From positions 1,401,501 through 1,465,500 of the forward strand of contig NC_019738.1 of NCBI RefSeq assembly GCF_000317515.1: a stretch of 64,000 nucleotides of DNA, read 5' to 3'. The DNA is from Allocoleopsis franciscana PCC 7113 (GTDB lineage: Bacteria; Cyanobacteriota; Cyanobacteriia; Cyanobacteriales; Coleofasciculaceae). The position numbers and the translations under genes were made by a program. The notes below the pieces were generated by a model. That model was given only the letters and a program-made list of their open reading frames with translations. It was not told where the DNA came from and did no database searches. Below, piece by piece: positions 56,476 to 64,000 of the stretch; the stretch's first letter is position 1; each line of letters begins with the position of its first letter.

Positions 56476-59400
56476 CTACTGATTCACCACCATCAATTGA
56501 GAAGAAGCCGATCGCCCAAACTCTTCTGGGGCATATTGTAACTGAACCTCGGCACCAGGCCAGAGGAACGTACCTGGGGTAACGGAACGCACGAGGTAGT
56601 GCAGGTTATAAACTCCCGCTTCTAAATGATCGGCATAAGCCACGATGCGATCGCGATAAATCGTCTGATAATTAACTTGCCAGCTATCTTGTTGTGCCTG
56701 GAAGTAGGGCGTAGCGGTTTGGAAACTCGTATCCACTGCCTCAAACCCAGCGGGAAGTGGGTCTTTTATCACAACATGATCCACGGGGCGATCGCTAATT
56801 ATTTCCAAACCAATATCAAACACCTGCCCAGCTTTGACAGCTAATGGATCATCCGCCGCATAAAGTCCGATCTTTCGCAGTACTTTGTCCTGATTAGCCG
56901 CACGAACTTCTCGTGTCACCCGTAGTCCATTAAACCGTCCCGGTTGATTGCCCTTGAAGCGATAGCGATAGGCAACTAAATAGTGCAGTGTCCCTTGACC
57001 GGATTTGTTTAACTTCAAATCATGTCGTCCACGGGGTAACTGTGCCATTGGCACTTTGAGTTCAAGGCTAGGTTTCTGGTAACCCTCAAACTTGGCAGAT
57101 TGTAAATTTTTACCCGCAAGTTGAACCGTAGCGGCAAAGTTCGGCGGTGTGGGTTGAAGCTGGCTATACTCCACCAAAGCGGTGAGGGCTTCGGCATTAT
57201 CATAGCTAGTCTGCCAGGTTCCTTGTCGCCGTAGTGCCAAAAGTCCTTGTAGTAATCGGTCTAACACTTCTGGCTGAGCTTTTTGAGCCATAAACAAGCG
57301 CAAAGCTTGAGCTTGAGCGGTTGTCGGTGAACTAATCCAACTCCAATTTTTGGGTAAGTTTACTGTAGCTGTTCGTCCGGTTTGATACACCGTTTCTTGC
57401 AACTGATTAAACAGCGATTGTGACTCTTTTTGCCACTCTGGGAACTGGGAAAGATAACGAGCCAGTTTAATCTGAGCCACCTGATCGAATTGACTATGCT
57501 GGGCATAGATATCTGCCAAAAATTCATTGCGTTTTTCTCCAATTTCTGCCAAAGCCATTAAAGCTTCTAGCCGCACTTGATTTTTGCACAATTGTTCTCG
57601 GCAAAAATCGTATTGAGCAGGGTTGGCGAGGATTTTCTTCAAATAGGAACTCGCACGAGAAATCATTGGAGAGTCTGCCTGTAGAGGCGCAAGGCCTTGC
57701 GCCCCTACAAAAGCCTTGGATGCCATAATAATTGAGCGAACAGCATAGGGAGTCACAAACAGGTCAGAACTTTTTTGTCCGGGGAAAGCGGCAAATCCTC
57801 CATCCGGTTGTTGCAGTTTTTGCAATTGCTCAAGGGCTTGGCTAGCCTGTTGAGTCGGATTAAATTCGGCAAAGGTTTGAGTGTATTTTTGAGAGAGAGT
57901 TTGTAGAGAAGCTGCGATCGCTAATTGACTCGCTGCTGGTTCCAAGAAGGGTAACTGATTCTCTTGCAAAACTTGCCGCGCTGGGGCGGTAATCTCTGGA
58001 ATTAGCGTACTGGCGAGGGAAACGTCTAAACCTCCCGCATCCGGTACAACTTTTTTATCTACATTTACAGGAATCTTCACCTGATTGCTCCCCCCTTTAT
58101 AAGGCCGGAGCTTTAGTGAGGAGCTGGGGGGGATCGTCCCCGTTTCCACTACCTGTTCAGTAACCTCTAATGGTTTCACCTCCAAAGGAACTGCAAACGC
58201 ATCCGATGTCCCATTCAATTGGCTGACAAATTCTACTTTCCCTTCACCCGTACTACTGGCTACGATAGGGAAACGGTAAGCTTGAGTACCGGATTCTACC
58301 TGAGTTTGCAGCCTTCCAGGTTTATTGTCGGCAATCTGAAGTGCGCCACTGACAGCCCCATTAATGGCAAGATTGCCCTTTTGTCCCGTGTTGTTGGTAA
58401 CGGATAAACCGGCTTCCATGCGATCGCCGGGACGAGCAAACTGAGGTAATACTGGATTAGAGATTAGGGGTTTTGTTGTCATAAACGTCGCCTCCCCATT
58501 CCCGAAGCGGAGATTCCCATCCGTTGCCACCGCCATCACCCGCCAAGTCGTCAAATCATCGGGCAATTTAAAGGTAACTTGAGCTTTCCCACTCGTATCG
58601 GTCAAAACGGAGCCATTATAGTAAGCTAAGGCTTTAAAATCAGTACGAACGCGAGTCCCCGCTACCCCAGCGGATAACCCTCCCCCATATCCCCAGCCTT
58701 TTTCCTGCGCTGAAGTCAGAGGTTGTACGACGACATCGGGACGGTTATCGGCAAAACGAGTCGAGATAGGTTGCTCTGCATATACTGTTTTTACCAAATC
58801 CGGGGGACGGTAGCCGGTTAGTTGCAGCACCGCCTCATTAACCGCCATGACGGTAAATTGTCCTTGGACGGGTTGATTTTGATTGTCCTTAAGTTCGAGT
58901 TGCACGGTTTGTTCAGTACCCGGTTGTAGCGAACCTTGCACTGGAGTAATTTTGGCTTTTAAATACTTGCCTTCCAAGTTCGTTTTGAAAGGTGCAAAGC
59001 CAATTCCTACCAGGTTATTTAAACTCCCCGGTTCAACTTGCTCTAAAGGCGCACCTTGGCGAACTAGAACCGCTTCAACTGCGGCATTAGGTAGCATTTC
59101 TGGAGTGACTTGGAACTGAATCTCTGGTGCACCGCCCTTGATTTTTGTGATGGTTTGATAGAGGGTATTGTGGCGAACGACGGCAAAGTATAACTCGCCT
59201 TCTGGATAAGGGGATTGGATTAAAGCTGTAGCCGTTTCGCCCGGTTGATAAGTTTCTTTATCCAGTTTGATTTCAATGCGATTATTGGTATAGCGATCGC
59301 CCCAGCTTACAGGATTAGCCCCCGTCGCCCAAATCTGCAAATCCGTTGCTGTAACGGCATCTTTAGTATTAGCCAAATTGGCGTGAATGCGATAGGAACC

Positions 59401-62298
59401 TGACTCAGGAGGAGTGAGGGAAACCGCTTGGGGACGATTACCAGAACGAATTTTTGCCTCTCCTACTGTCTTATATTCCACCTGATTGCGAGGTGTTTGA
59501 CTCCCTTCAATTACCTGCGTTACACTGCTGTATTTGATTTGTTGCAGTTCAACGCGAATTTGTTCTCCTTCAAGTACCTTTCCGGTGGGGTCGGTAACAA
59601 TCACCTGAATAGGAAAAGGTTTATTGGCTTCTGCTACAAAATTACTTTGTAAACCAATTAATTTGTCACTGGGCAAGGCGGTAAATTCTTTAGAATCAGA
59701 TACCGATAGATTTGAGACATCGCTCACTTGGACATCGATTCGGTAAGTCATTGGGTAGGGCAAATCTTTCGCTACCGTTACCGTTTGACCGCTTTGTCCT
59801 TGTTGATTGAGTTCTTGATTGGTTTGCAGCACATCGGTGGGTACCGCCGGACTTTCTTCAGGCCAAAACCACTGACGACCAAAGGAAAATTTCTCCCAAC
59901 CTTTGGGGATAAATGCAGTTTGCTTGCGCGTGATATAATACTTAGCTTTTCCACCTTCCACCGCCGAACCAAACAGGTAGTTACTTTGAGCTTTAGCTTC
60001 AACCTTTTGGTTAATTAGGGCAAATTTTTGATCGAGGTTGAGAGCAACTTTAAAATTGGGGGGTTTGAATTCAGCTACGCGAAATTCCCCGGAAATTTCC
60101 GCACCACCGTCTCCTTTGGCGCGAATTGAATAGTAACCTAAAGGTTGATTGGGCTTAATGGGCAATTCGAGGGAGAATGTCCCAAATTCATTCGTCGTCT
60201 GGGTACCCAAATCTGTCTTTTTACCATCTGGGCTAACCAGCGTTACTTTATAGTTAGCATTTTTATCCTGCTTGATGACTCCATTTTGCAGATAGTAGGC
60301 TGTTCCTGTTAACCAAGCGGTTTCTCCAGGTTGATAAAGTTGGCGATCGGAAAAAATTGTTCCCCTTGATTCAGGTTTTCCACTCTGCCAACCGCCATTA
60401 ACGTCGTAGTCGTAAATTCCGCTATATTCATTCGTCCGAGTAAACGCCCAATCTTTCCCGTCACGGGCAATCACGAGCAATTTAGGTGCTTCTAAAAAGC
60501 TTTGACCTCCACCTTTAATACACTTCTGCAAATCTTTGCTATTCAGCAGTAATGTTCCAGTTGGGTCAGTTTTACCCATTGCACAAGCTACAGATGGAGA
60601 TGGAGATTTTGCCTCTAATTGGGATTCATAAATTTCAACCGTTGCTGATGCGACAGCAGAACCATCGGAAAGATGATTGACTCGAACCAATCCCGATTCT
60701 GGAAACCACTGGGCAAACACTCCTAAATTCGTTAACTCCACCAGTCCGTAATAGGTCGGTTCGCGCCACTTTTTTTGACCGTTTTCTTGATAAGAATTGG
60801 TTCGCGCCTGTATCCCATAGGCTAACATTCCTGTATTTCCAGCCAGCTTTTCCCGTAAAGGAACAGTTACTTCAGTGGACTGATTTTTTTTCCCAGATAC
60901 TTTAAAGCTTGACCATTTATCGGGTGGGGGAAGTAAATCATTACTATTTCCTTTGGGATAAGCGGAATCGGTATAAACTAAATCGGTTGGTGTCACAACC
61001 CGATAAGCCGCTTTGTACTTTGATTCAGGCAGGTTAACCGTAGAAATATTTAATTGTAAGTTTTTGCCAGAAGGAAAAATATTCAGATTAGAGGGTGCCC
61101 AAATATCACCGATTAGATCTCCCGTTTCATACTTCACCGTCACGGGTTTTCCCAAAGTTTGCCCAAATTTATCTTTGATATTGGCACCGAGGGTAATCGT
61201 ATAAGTGGTTGTGGGTTCTAATACCCAAGGGTTGAGGCTAACAATATCCCCGTTATCGTAGGCTCTGATTAGGGGAAGCGTTTGTTTGGGCGCGGGTTTA
61301 ACGGTAATGTTCTTAATGGCTGAATCTGCAATCAAACCATTGTTAAATTTTAATTGAGCGCTGCCTTTTTCAAAGCGTTCGTTGTTATTTAATTCGATTT
61401 TTTTAAAGTTGAGAGGGGCGTAAGTGGTAACTTGGCTAACCACAGGAGTTTCTGTCGGGAGATTTCCACGCGCAGGGCGCAAACCAGGGGAAAATTCTAA
61501 GCGATAATTCGTGGCTTTTTCTAATGCACGTCTTGGTATTAAGGTATAAACCCAGTTACGCTGTGATGGGTCGAATTTCTCTTGGGGTTGGTTGGGGTTA
61601 GATTGTTCCTGAAGTTGGTTGGAGGTGGAGGGGGTTTTGTCTTCTTCCAGAGCAACTTTCAGGGATACATTCTCTTTTTTTTTCTGCCCTTGGGGAATAA
61701 GGGTGACATGCTCTTGGAGGGAATCCAAATCTAGTTCTGTATTCGAGGTAACTTTCAGGGTTGGCTTTACGTCGAAAGGTTCCGCTTGAGAGTCGGGATT
61801 TGCCGTTTTTCCTGGTAAGCTTGTTAGTTGAATCGTTTGAGTATTAAAAGTCCAAGCCAGATCTTTTTCTAAACGATGTTTGTTAAGGTCGGCTAATCCC
61901 GCTTTCAGGGTAACTTTTACCCGGGTGGCTTTTGGCAGAGCTTGGTCGGCTTGAAATCCCACCATCCGGGGGGTTAAAAAGCGAAATTGTCCCTTCAGAG
62001 GCGGCAAAATCTCAAATTTGTTCAGGAGATTCTGCTGTTGAGGACTGTCAAGGCTCTCAACGGGAATCAGGGGGTTTTTAAACCGGATGCGGATTTGAGC
62101 CAATGGTTCAGCCGCTCCGGTTGGACTAATCTGCTCGATCCAGTCTGGGAGTTGAGGGGTGGGGAGTGGGGTAACGGTGGGGAGGGGTTCAACCCTGGAG
62201 GTGATTTTGGCGATGTCACACCCGACTATCCCCCAGATGAGGGTGAGGACGAGTAGAAACGGCATCCAAGTTCTAATAAATCTGCCGATGGTGTGCAT
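56476..62298 (-). CDS. Alpha-2-macroglobulin family lipoprotein, thioester-lacking
   Basis: A 1940-residue giant. The N-terminus (FLLVLTLIWGIVGC) is a lipoprotein signal with Cys at about residue 27. The order is: Ig-like/MG1-type domains (SbsA-like strands), MG2 (VVGGWQSGKPES, then DRQLYQPGETAWLTG), several macroglobulin domains, the A2M core (ALAYYNGSVLTDTSGKAQVTFKLPDDLTTWRVMAVATDGN), and a helical toroid TED-like part (LPFLEPAASQLAIAASLQTLSQK). A CxEQ thioester motif, expected near the latter, is not present. It probably traps or shields proteases in the periplasm. It carries two repeat-derived segments inside its frame (57680-57709 and 58088-58134). It stands alone, without the usual PBP1C partner. 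Confidence 0.9.
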   Translation of the reverse strand: MHTIGRFIRTWMPFLLVLTLIWGIVGCDIAKITSRVEPLPTVTPLPTPQLPDWIEQISPTGAAEPLAQIRIRFKNPLIPVESLDSPQQQNLLNKFEILPPLKGQFRFLTPRMVGFQADQALPKATRVKVTLKAGLADLNKHRLEKDLAWTFNTQTIQLTSLPGKTANPDSQAEPFDVKPTLKVTSNTELDLDSLQEHVTLIPQGQKKKENVSLKVALEEDKTPSTSNQLQEQSNPNQPQEKFDPSQRNWVYTLIPRRALEKATNYRLEFSPGLRPARGNLPTETPVVSQVTTYAPLNFKKIELNNNERFEKGSAQLKFNNGLIADSAIKNITVKPAPKQTLPLIRAYDNGDIVSLNPWVLEPTTTYTITLGANIKDKFGQTLGKPVTVKYETGDLIGDIWAPSNLNIFPSGKNLQLNISTVNLPESKYKAAYRVVTPTDLVYTDSAYPKGNSNDLLPPPDKWSSFKVSGKKNQSTEVTVPLREKLAGNTGMLAYGIQARTNSYQENGQKKWREPTYYGLVELTNLGVFAQWFPESGLVRVNHLSDGSAVASATVEIYESQLEAKSPSPSVACAMGKTDPTGTLLLNSKDLQKCIKGGGQSFLEAPKLLVIARDGKDWAFTRTNEYSGIYDYDVNGGWQSGKPESRGTIFSDRQLYQPGETAWLTGTAYYLQNGVIKQDKNANYKVTLVSPDGKKTDLGTQTTNEFGTFSLELPIKPNQPLGYYSIRAKGDGGAEISGEFRVAEFKPPNFKVALNLDQKFALINQKVEAKAQSNYLFGSAVEGGKAKYYITRKQTAFIPKGWEKFSFGRQWFWPEESPAVPTDVLQTNQELNQQGQSGQTVTVAKDLPYPMTYRIDVQVSDVSNLSVSDSKEFTALPSDKLIGLQSNFVAEANKPFPIQVIVTDPTGKVLEGEQIRVELQQIKYSSVTQVIEGSQTPRNQVEYKTVGEAKIRSGNRPQAVSLTPPESGSYRIHANLANTKDAVTATDLQIWATGANPVSWGDRYTNNRIEIKLDKETYQPGETATALIQSPYPEGELYFAVVRHNTLYQTITKIKGGAPEIQFQVTPEMLPNAAVEAVLVRQGAPLEQVEPGSLNNLVGIGFAPFKTNLEGKYLKAKITPVQGSLQPGTEQTVQLELKDNQNQPVQGQFTVMAVNEAVLQLTGYRPPDLVKTVYAEQPISTRFADNRPDVVVQPLTSAQEKGWGYGGGLSAGVAGTRVRTDFKALAYYNGSVLTDTSGKAQVTFKLPDDLTTWRVMAVATDGNLRFGNGEATFMTTKPLISNPVLPQFARPGDRMEAGLSVTNNTGQKGNLAINGAVSGALQIADNKPGRLQTQVESGTQAYRFPIVASSTGEGKVEFVSQLNGTSDAFAVPLEVKPLEVTEQVVETGTIPPSSSLKLRPYKGGSNQVKIPVNVDKKVVPDAGGLDVSLASTLIPEITAPARQVLQENQLPFLEPAASQLAIAASLQTLSQKYTQTFAEFNPTQQASQALEQLQKLQQPDGGFAAFPGQKSSDLFVTPYAVRSIIMASKAFVGAQGLAPLQADSPMISRASSYLKKILANPAQYDFCREQLCKNQVRLEALMALAEIGEKRNEFLADIYAQHSQFDQVAQIKLARYLSQFPEWQKESQSLFNQLQETVYQTGRTATVNLPKNWSWISSPTTAQAQALRLFMAQKAQPEVLDRLLQGLLALRRQGTWQTSYDNAEALTALVEYSQLQPTPPNFAATVQLAGKNLQSAKFEGYQKPSLELKVPMAQLPRGRHDLKLNKSGQGTLHYLVAYRYRFKGNQPGRFNGLRVTREVRAANQDKVLRKIGLYAADDPLAVKAGQVFDIGLEIISDRPVDHVVIKDPLPAGFEAVDTSFQTATPYFQAQQDSWQVNYQTIYRDRIVAYADHLEAGVYNLHYLVRSVTPGTFLWPGAEVQLQYAPEEFGRSASSQLMVVNQ
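57680..57709. repeat. Palindrome inside the alpha-2-macroglobulin gene
   Basis: A 30-base near-perfect palindrome, TGTAGAGGCGCAAGG and CCTTGCGCCCCTACA (one mismatched pair). It is translated on the minus strand as part of FVGAQGLAPLQAD, without breaking the frame. It is of the kind usually seen between cyanobacterial genes. Confidence 0.85.
58088..58134. repeat. Palindromic repeat inside the alpha-2-macroglobulin gene
   Basis: CTCCCCCC at the left, CCGGAGCTTTAGTGAGGAG at 58105-58123, then a G-run. It encodes IPPSSSLKLRPYKGGS on the minus strand. The same 19-mer lies in the NACHT gene in the other coding orientation. Confidence 0.85.
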
Positions 62299-62490
62299 GG
62301 CTTCTTTCCTTACAGCTAATTCAGCGAATCGCTGGCGCAGATGGATTCAATAAGACCACTTCTACACTTGCGATCGCGTGTATTTCCGGATCGCTCCATA
62401 AATTGTTACTGGGAAGTTAACGCAATGTAGGAGACGAGCCGCTTAGCTGGGCAGTGATAGACAGTTCCAGTTCAACCTAGTACTTTATAG

Positions 62491-62516
62491 AGGTGTTAGA
62501 TTTGCGTCTAACACCT
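62491..62516. terminator. Hairpin just after msrB
   Basis: AGGTGTTAGA and TCTAACACCT form a perfect 10-base stem with a six-base loop, 14 bases past the msrB stop on the minus strand. There is no T-run, so termination is possible but not shown. Confidence 0.6.
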
Positions 62517-62529
62517 AACACTTGTGAAC

Positions 62530-62928
62530 TTAAACCTCTTTATCAAATTTCAAAGAAGCAGAATTCATGCAATAGCGCTGACCAGTTGGCGCGGGGCCAT
62601 CATTAAATACATGACCGAGGTGGGCATCACAGGCAGCGCAGAGTACTTCGGTTCTCCGCATGAACAAGCTATTATCACTCTCAAGCTTTATATTCTCTTG
62701 ATTGACTGGTGCCCAGAAACTAGGCCAACCCGTTTTAGAATCGTACTTTGTTTCAGAGGTAAACAGGTCGTTCCCACAGCAGACACATTTATATATTCCT
62801 TCCTCTTTGAGGTTATAATATTCTCCGGTAAAGGCTCGTTCTGTCCCTTTTTTTCGAGTAACTTTGAATTGCTCCGGCGTGAGCTGCTGTTTCCACTCTT
62901 CCTCAGACTTCTGTACCTTTTTAACCAT
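62530..62928 (-). CDS. msrB: Peptide methionine (R)-S-oxide reductase (MsrB)
   Basis: Reduces R-methionine sulfoxide in proteins. A 132-residue single domain with zinc Cys pairs CVCCGND and [16 protein letters not shown], and the catalytic Cys in RYCMNSASL. The N-terminus begins [20 protein letters not shown], read on the minus strand, precedes the ATG. Other oxidation-defence genes (egtB, egtC, egtD) are in the same window, but not adjacent. It is monocistronic, with a hairpin beyond the stop. Confidence 0.95.
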   Translation of the reverse strand: MVKKVQKSEEEWKQQLTPEQFKVTRKKGTERAFTGEYYNLKEEGIYKCVCCGNDLFTSETKYDSKTGWPSFWAPVNQENIKLESDNSLFMRRTEVLCAACDAHLGHVFNDGPAPTGQRYCMNSASLKFDKEV

Positions 62929-63074
62929 GCTTTAATCCTCCTTTTAGGTCTATTTCCAGATTAGACGCCATGCGAGTAGAGCGCACAACGAAAGAATAAA
63001 AATTCTTATCCCTTCTGCCGTCTGCCGTCCGCCTTCGGCCTTCTTTTCAAGTTAGATCCTAACCGTAGTGGGGT

Positions 63075-64000
63075 CTACTCTTGCATCAAAATCAGCCGCA
63101 GTGGGTCTAAACGAATGTGCCACGGGTAGGGTTGGTCTTTGAAGCTTTCCCATTTTTCTTTAAAGACTTCCGCTTGCAGGTGGTAATCTTCAGGATGACT
63201 GGGGGAGGCATTTAGCTTGAGGTATAGCGTCATCCGGTGGGGTGTTTCAATCGCCTGAACCAACCAACAGGGGAAAGTATTCTCTTGGTTGGGTTGCTTG
63301 GTGAAGGCTATTTGGTGGGCGCGAATTCCTACCGAAGAAAGTGGGACAGGGATGGGTTCGATCACCTGTAGGTTACAACCCCAGTCAAGCGCTTCTACCT
63401 GTTGGGAGGCGGTGACAACCGCACGAGAGAAGTTCTTGCACCCAGTTAATTGAGCAACACGGAAAGTGCCCGGTCGCTCGAAAATGTCATATTTAGAGCC
63501 AGATGCGATCGCATGACCTCGTTCTAAGACCAACAAATCTCGACACACTCTGTACGCTTCTTCCAGATTGTGCGTCACAAATAGGGTAATGCCCTGATAA
63601 GTGGCTAGCGTTGAAATCAGTTGCTTTTCTAACTGAGCACGTAAGTGGGTATCCAGTGCTGAAAACGGTTCATCGAGGAGTAGCGCTTCCGGTTGACTCG
63701 CTAACGCCCTTGCCAACGCCACCCGTTGCTGCTGTCCACCAGAGAGTTCATGAGGATATCGGTTGGCTAATCCCTCTAAATGCATCGCGACAAGTTGGGT
63801 TTCAACCTGTTGCTTGATGGTTAAACGCGATGTTCCCTTGGGGAAGCTGAACGCAATATTTTGAGCGACTGTTAGGTGAGGAAACAGGGCATAGTTCTGA
63901 AACAAAAAACCAATTTTGCGATCGCGAGACGGAATATTAATTCCTTGTTCCGAGTCGAATAATACCCTCCCATTTAAAACAATGCGACCTTCCGTGGGTG
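63075..64000 (-). CDS. modC: ABC transporter ATP-binding protein, molybdate type (partial)
   Basis: The frame is open to the window edge, so the N-terminus including Walker A is outside. Visible: FLFQNYALFPHLTVAQNIAF (Q loop), ELSGGQQQRVALARAL (signature), ALLLDEPFSALD (Walker B), LFVTHNLEEAYRV (switch His). The segment NIPSRDRKIGFLFQNYALF is typical of ModC-like proteins. The C-terminal 110 residues are a TOBE-like regulatory part (PVPLSSVGIRAHQIAF). In cyanobacteria modB and modC are sometimes fused. Sulfate or other anion transport cannot be excluded. Confidence 0.75.
   Translation of the reverse strand, partial: PTEGRIVLNGRVLFDSEQGINIPSRDRKIGFLFQNYALFPHLTVAQNIAFSFPKGTSRLTIKQQVETQLVAMHLEGLANRYPHELSGGQQQRVALARALASQPEALLLDEPFSALDTHLRAQLEKQLISTLATYQGITLFVTHNLEEAYRVCRDLLVLERGHAIASGSKYDIFERPGTFRVAQLTGCKNFSRAVVTASQQVEALDWGCNLQVIEPIPVPLSSVGIRAHQIAFTKQPNQENTFPCWLVQAIETPHRMTLYLKLNASPSHPEDYHLQAEVFKEKWESFKDQPYPWHIRLDPLRLILMQE

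Noticed and set aside
56367-56582. 71-codon frame containing the second half of the MITE
   Set aside because: It is formed by the repeat and the antisense of the alpha-2-macroglobulin end; no gene.

Overview
The window reads as chromosomal DNA of a cyanobacterium, probably a filamentous or colonial type with a large genome. Supporting signs are the very frequent GCGATCGC/CGATCG octamers (HIP1), a PatA-like/CheY/CheW/MCP/CheA taxis operon, cyanobacterial-type EgtB and EgtD, Uma2 nucleases, a caspase-like gene with its companion gene, a NACHT protein with WD40 sequence, and many intergenic short repeats. No rRNA or tRNA gene was recognised. Genes lie on both strands in short operons.

Layout. 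1-5.2 kb: end of a biotin ligase-like gene, an M23 peptidase, riboflavin synthase, a bifunctional nuclease-family protein and an aldo/keto reductase with a ferredoxin-like tail. 5.4-11.4 kb: a co-directional module of a coiled-coil protein, a very large membrane protein (predicted longin/roadblock-like domain, BON repeats, OmpA domain), a Rab/Ras-like small GTPase and a PAS histidine kinase, with the degraded tail of a second GTPase inside it. 11.8-28.9 kb: mostly housekeeping genes (epimerase, mutL, cell-wall amidase, DUF389 protein, EEP hydrolase, CDF transporter, K+ channel, cobO, macrodomain plus phosphate permease, HD protein, ligA). 29.0-31.2 kb: an EACC1-like/caspase-like conflict operon broken by a complete IS630-type element. 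31.3-35.6 kb: fatty-acid hydroxylase, double rhodanese, TerB-like protein, egtD. 36.5-46.5 kb: a complete taxis operon. 47.1-48.4 kb: a frameshifted transposase. 48.8-51.8 kb: egtB and egtC. 52.0-55.6 kb: a NACHT NTPase truncated in its WD40 region, followed by remnants of a transposase, a PIN toxin and a pentapeptide protein. 55.7-64.0 kb: Uma2 nuclease, a small MITE-like element, a giant alpha-2-macroglobulin lipoprotein, msrB and a partial molybdate-type ABC ATPase.

How the genes may work together. The GTPase, the longin-like/OmpA protein and the histidine kinase look like one envelope-associated signalling unit. egtD, egtB and egtC together give most of the ergothioneine pathway, and msrB adds to oxidative-stress defence. 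The taxis operon encodes an entire signalling chain, but its receptor has lost the bilin-binding cysteine. The EACC1/caspase and NACHT loci are conflict or immunity modules that both look inactivated. A striking cross-cutting feature is a set of short palindromic repeats found between genes and also inside the reading frames of ligA, the NACHT gene and the alpha-2-macroglobulin gene.
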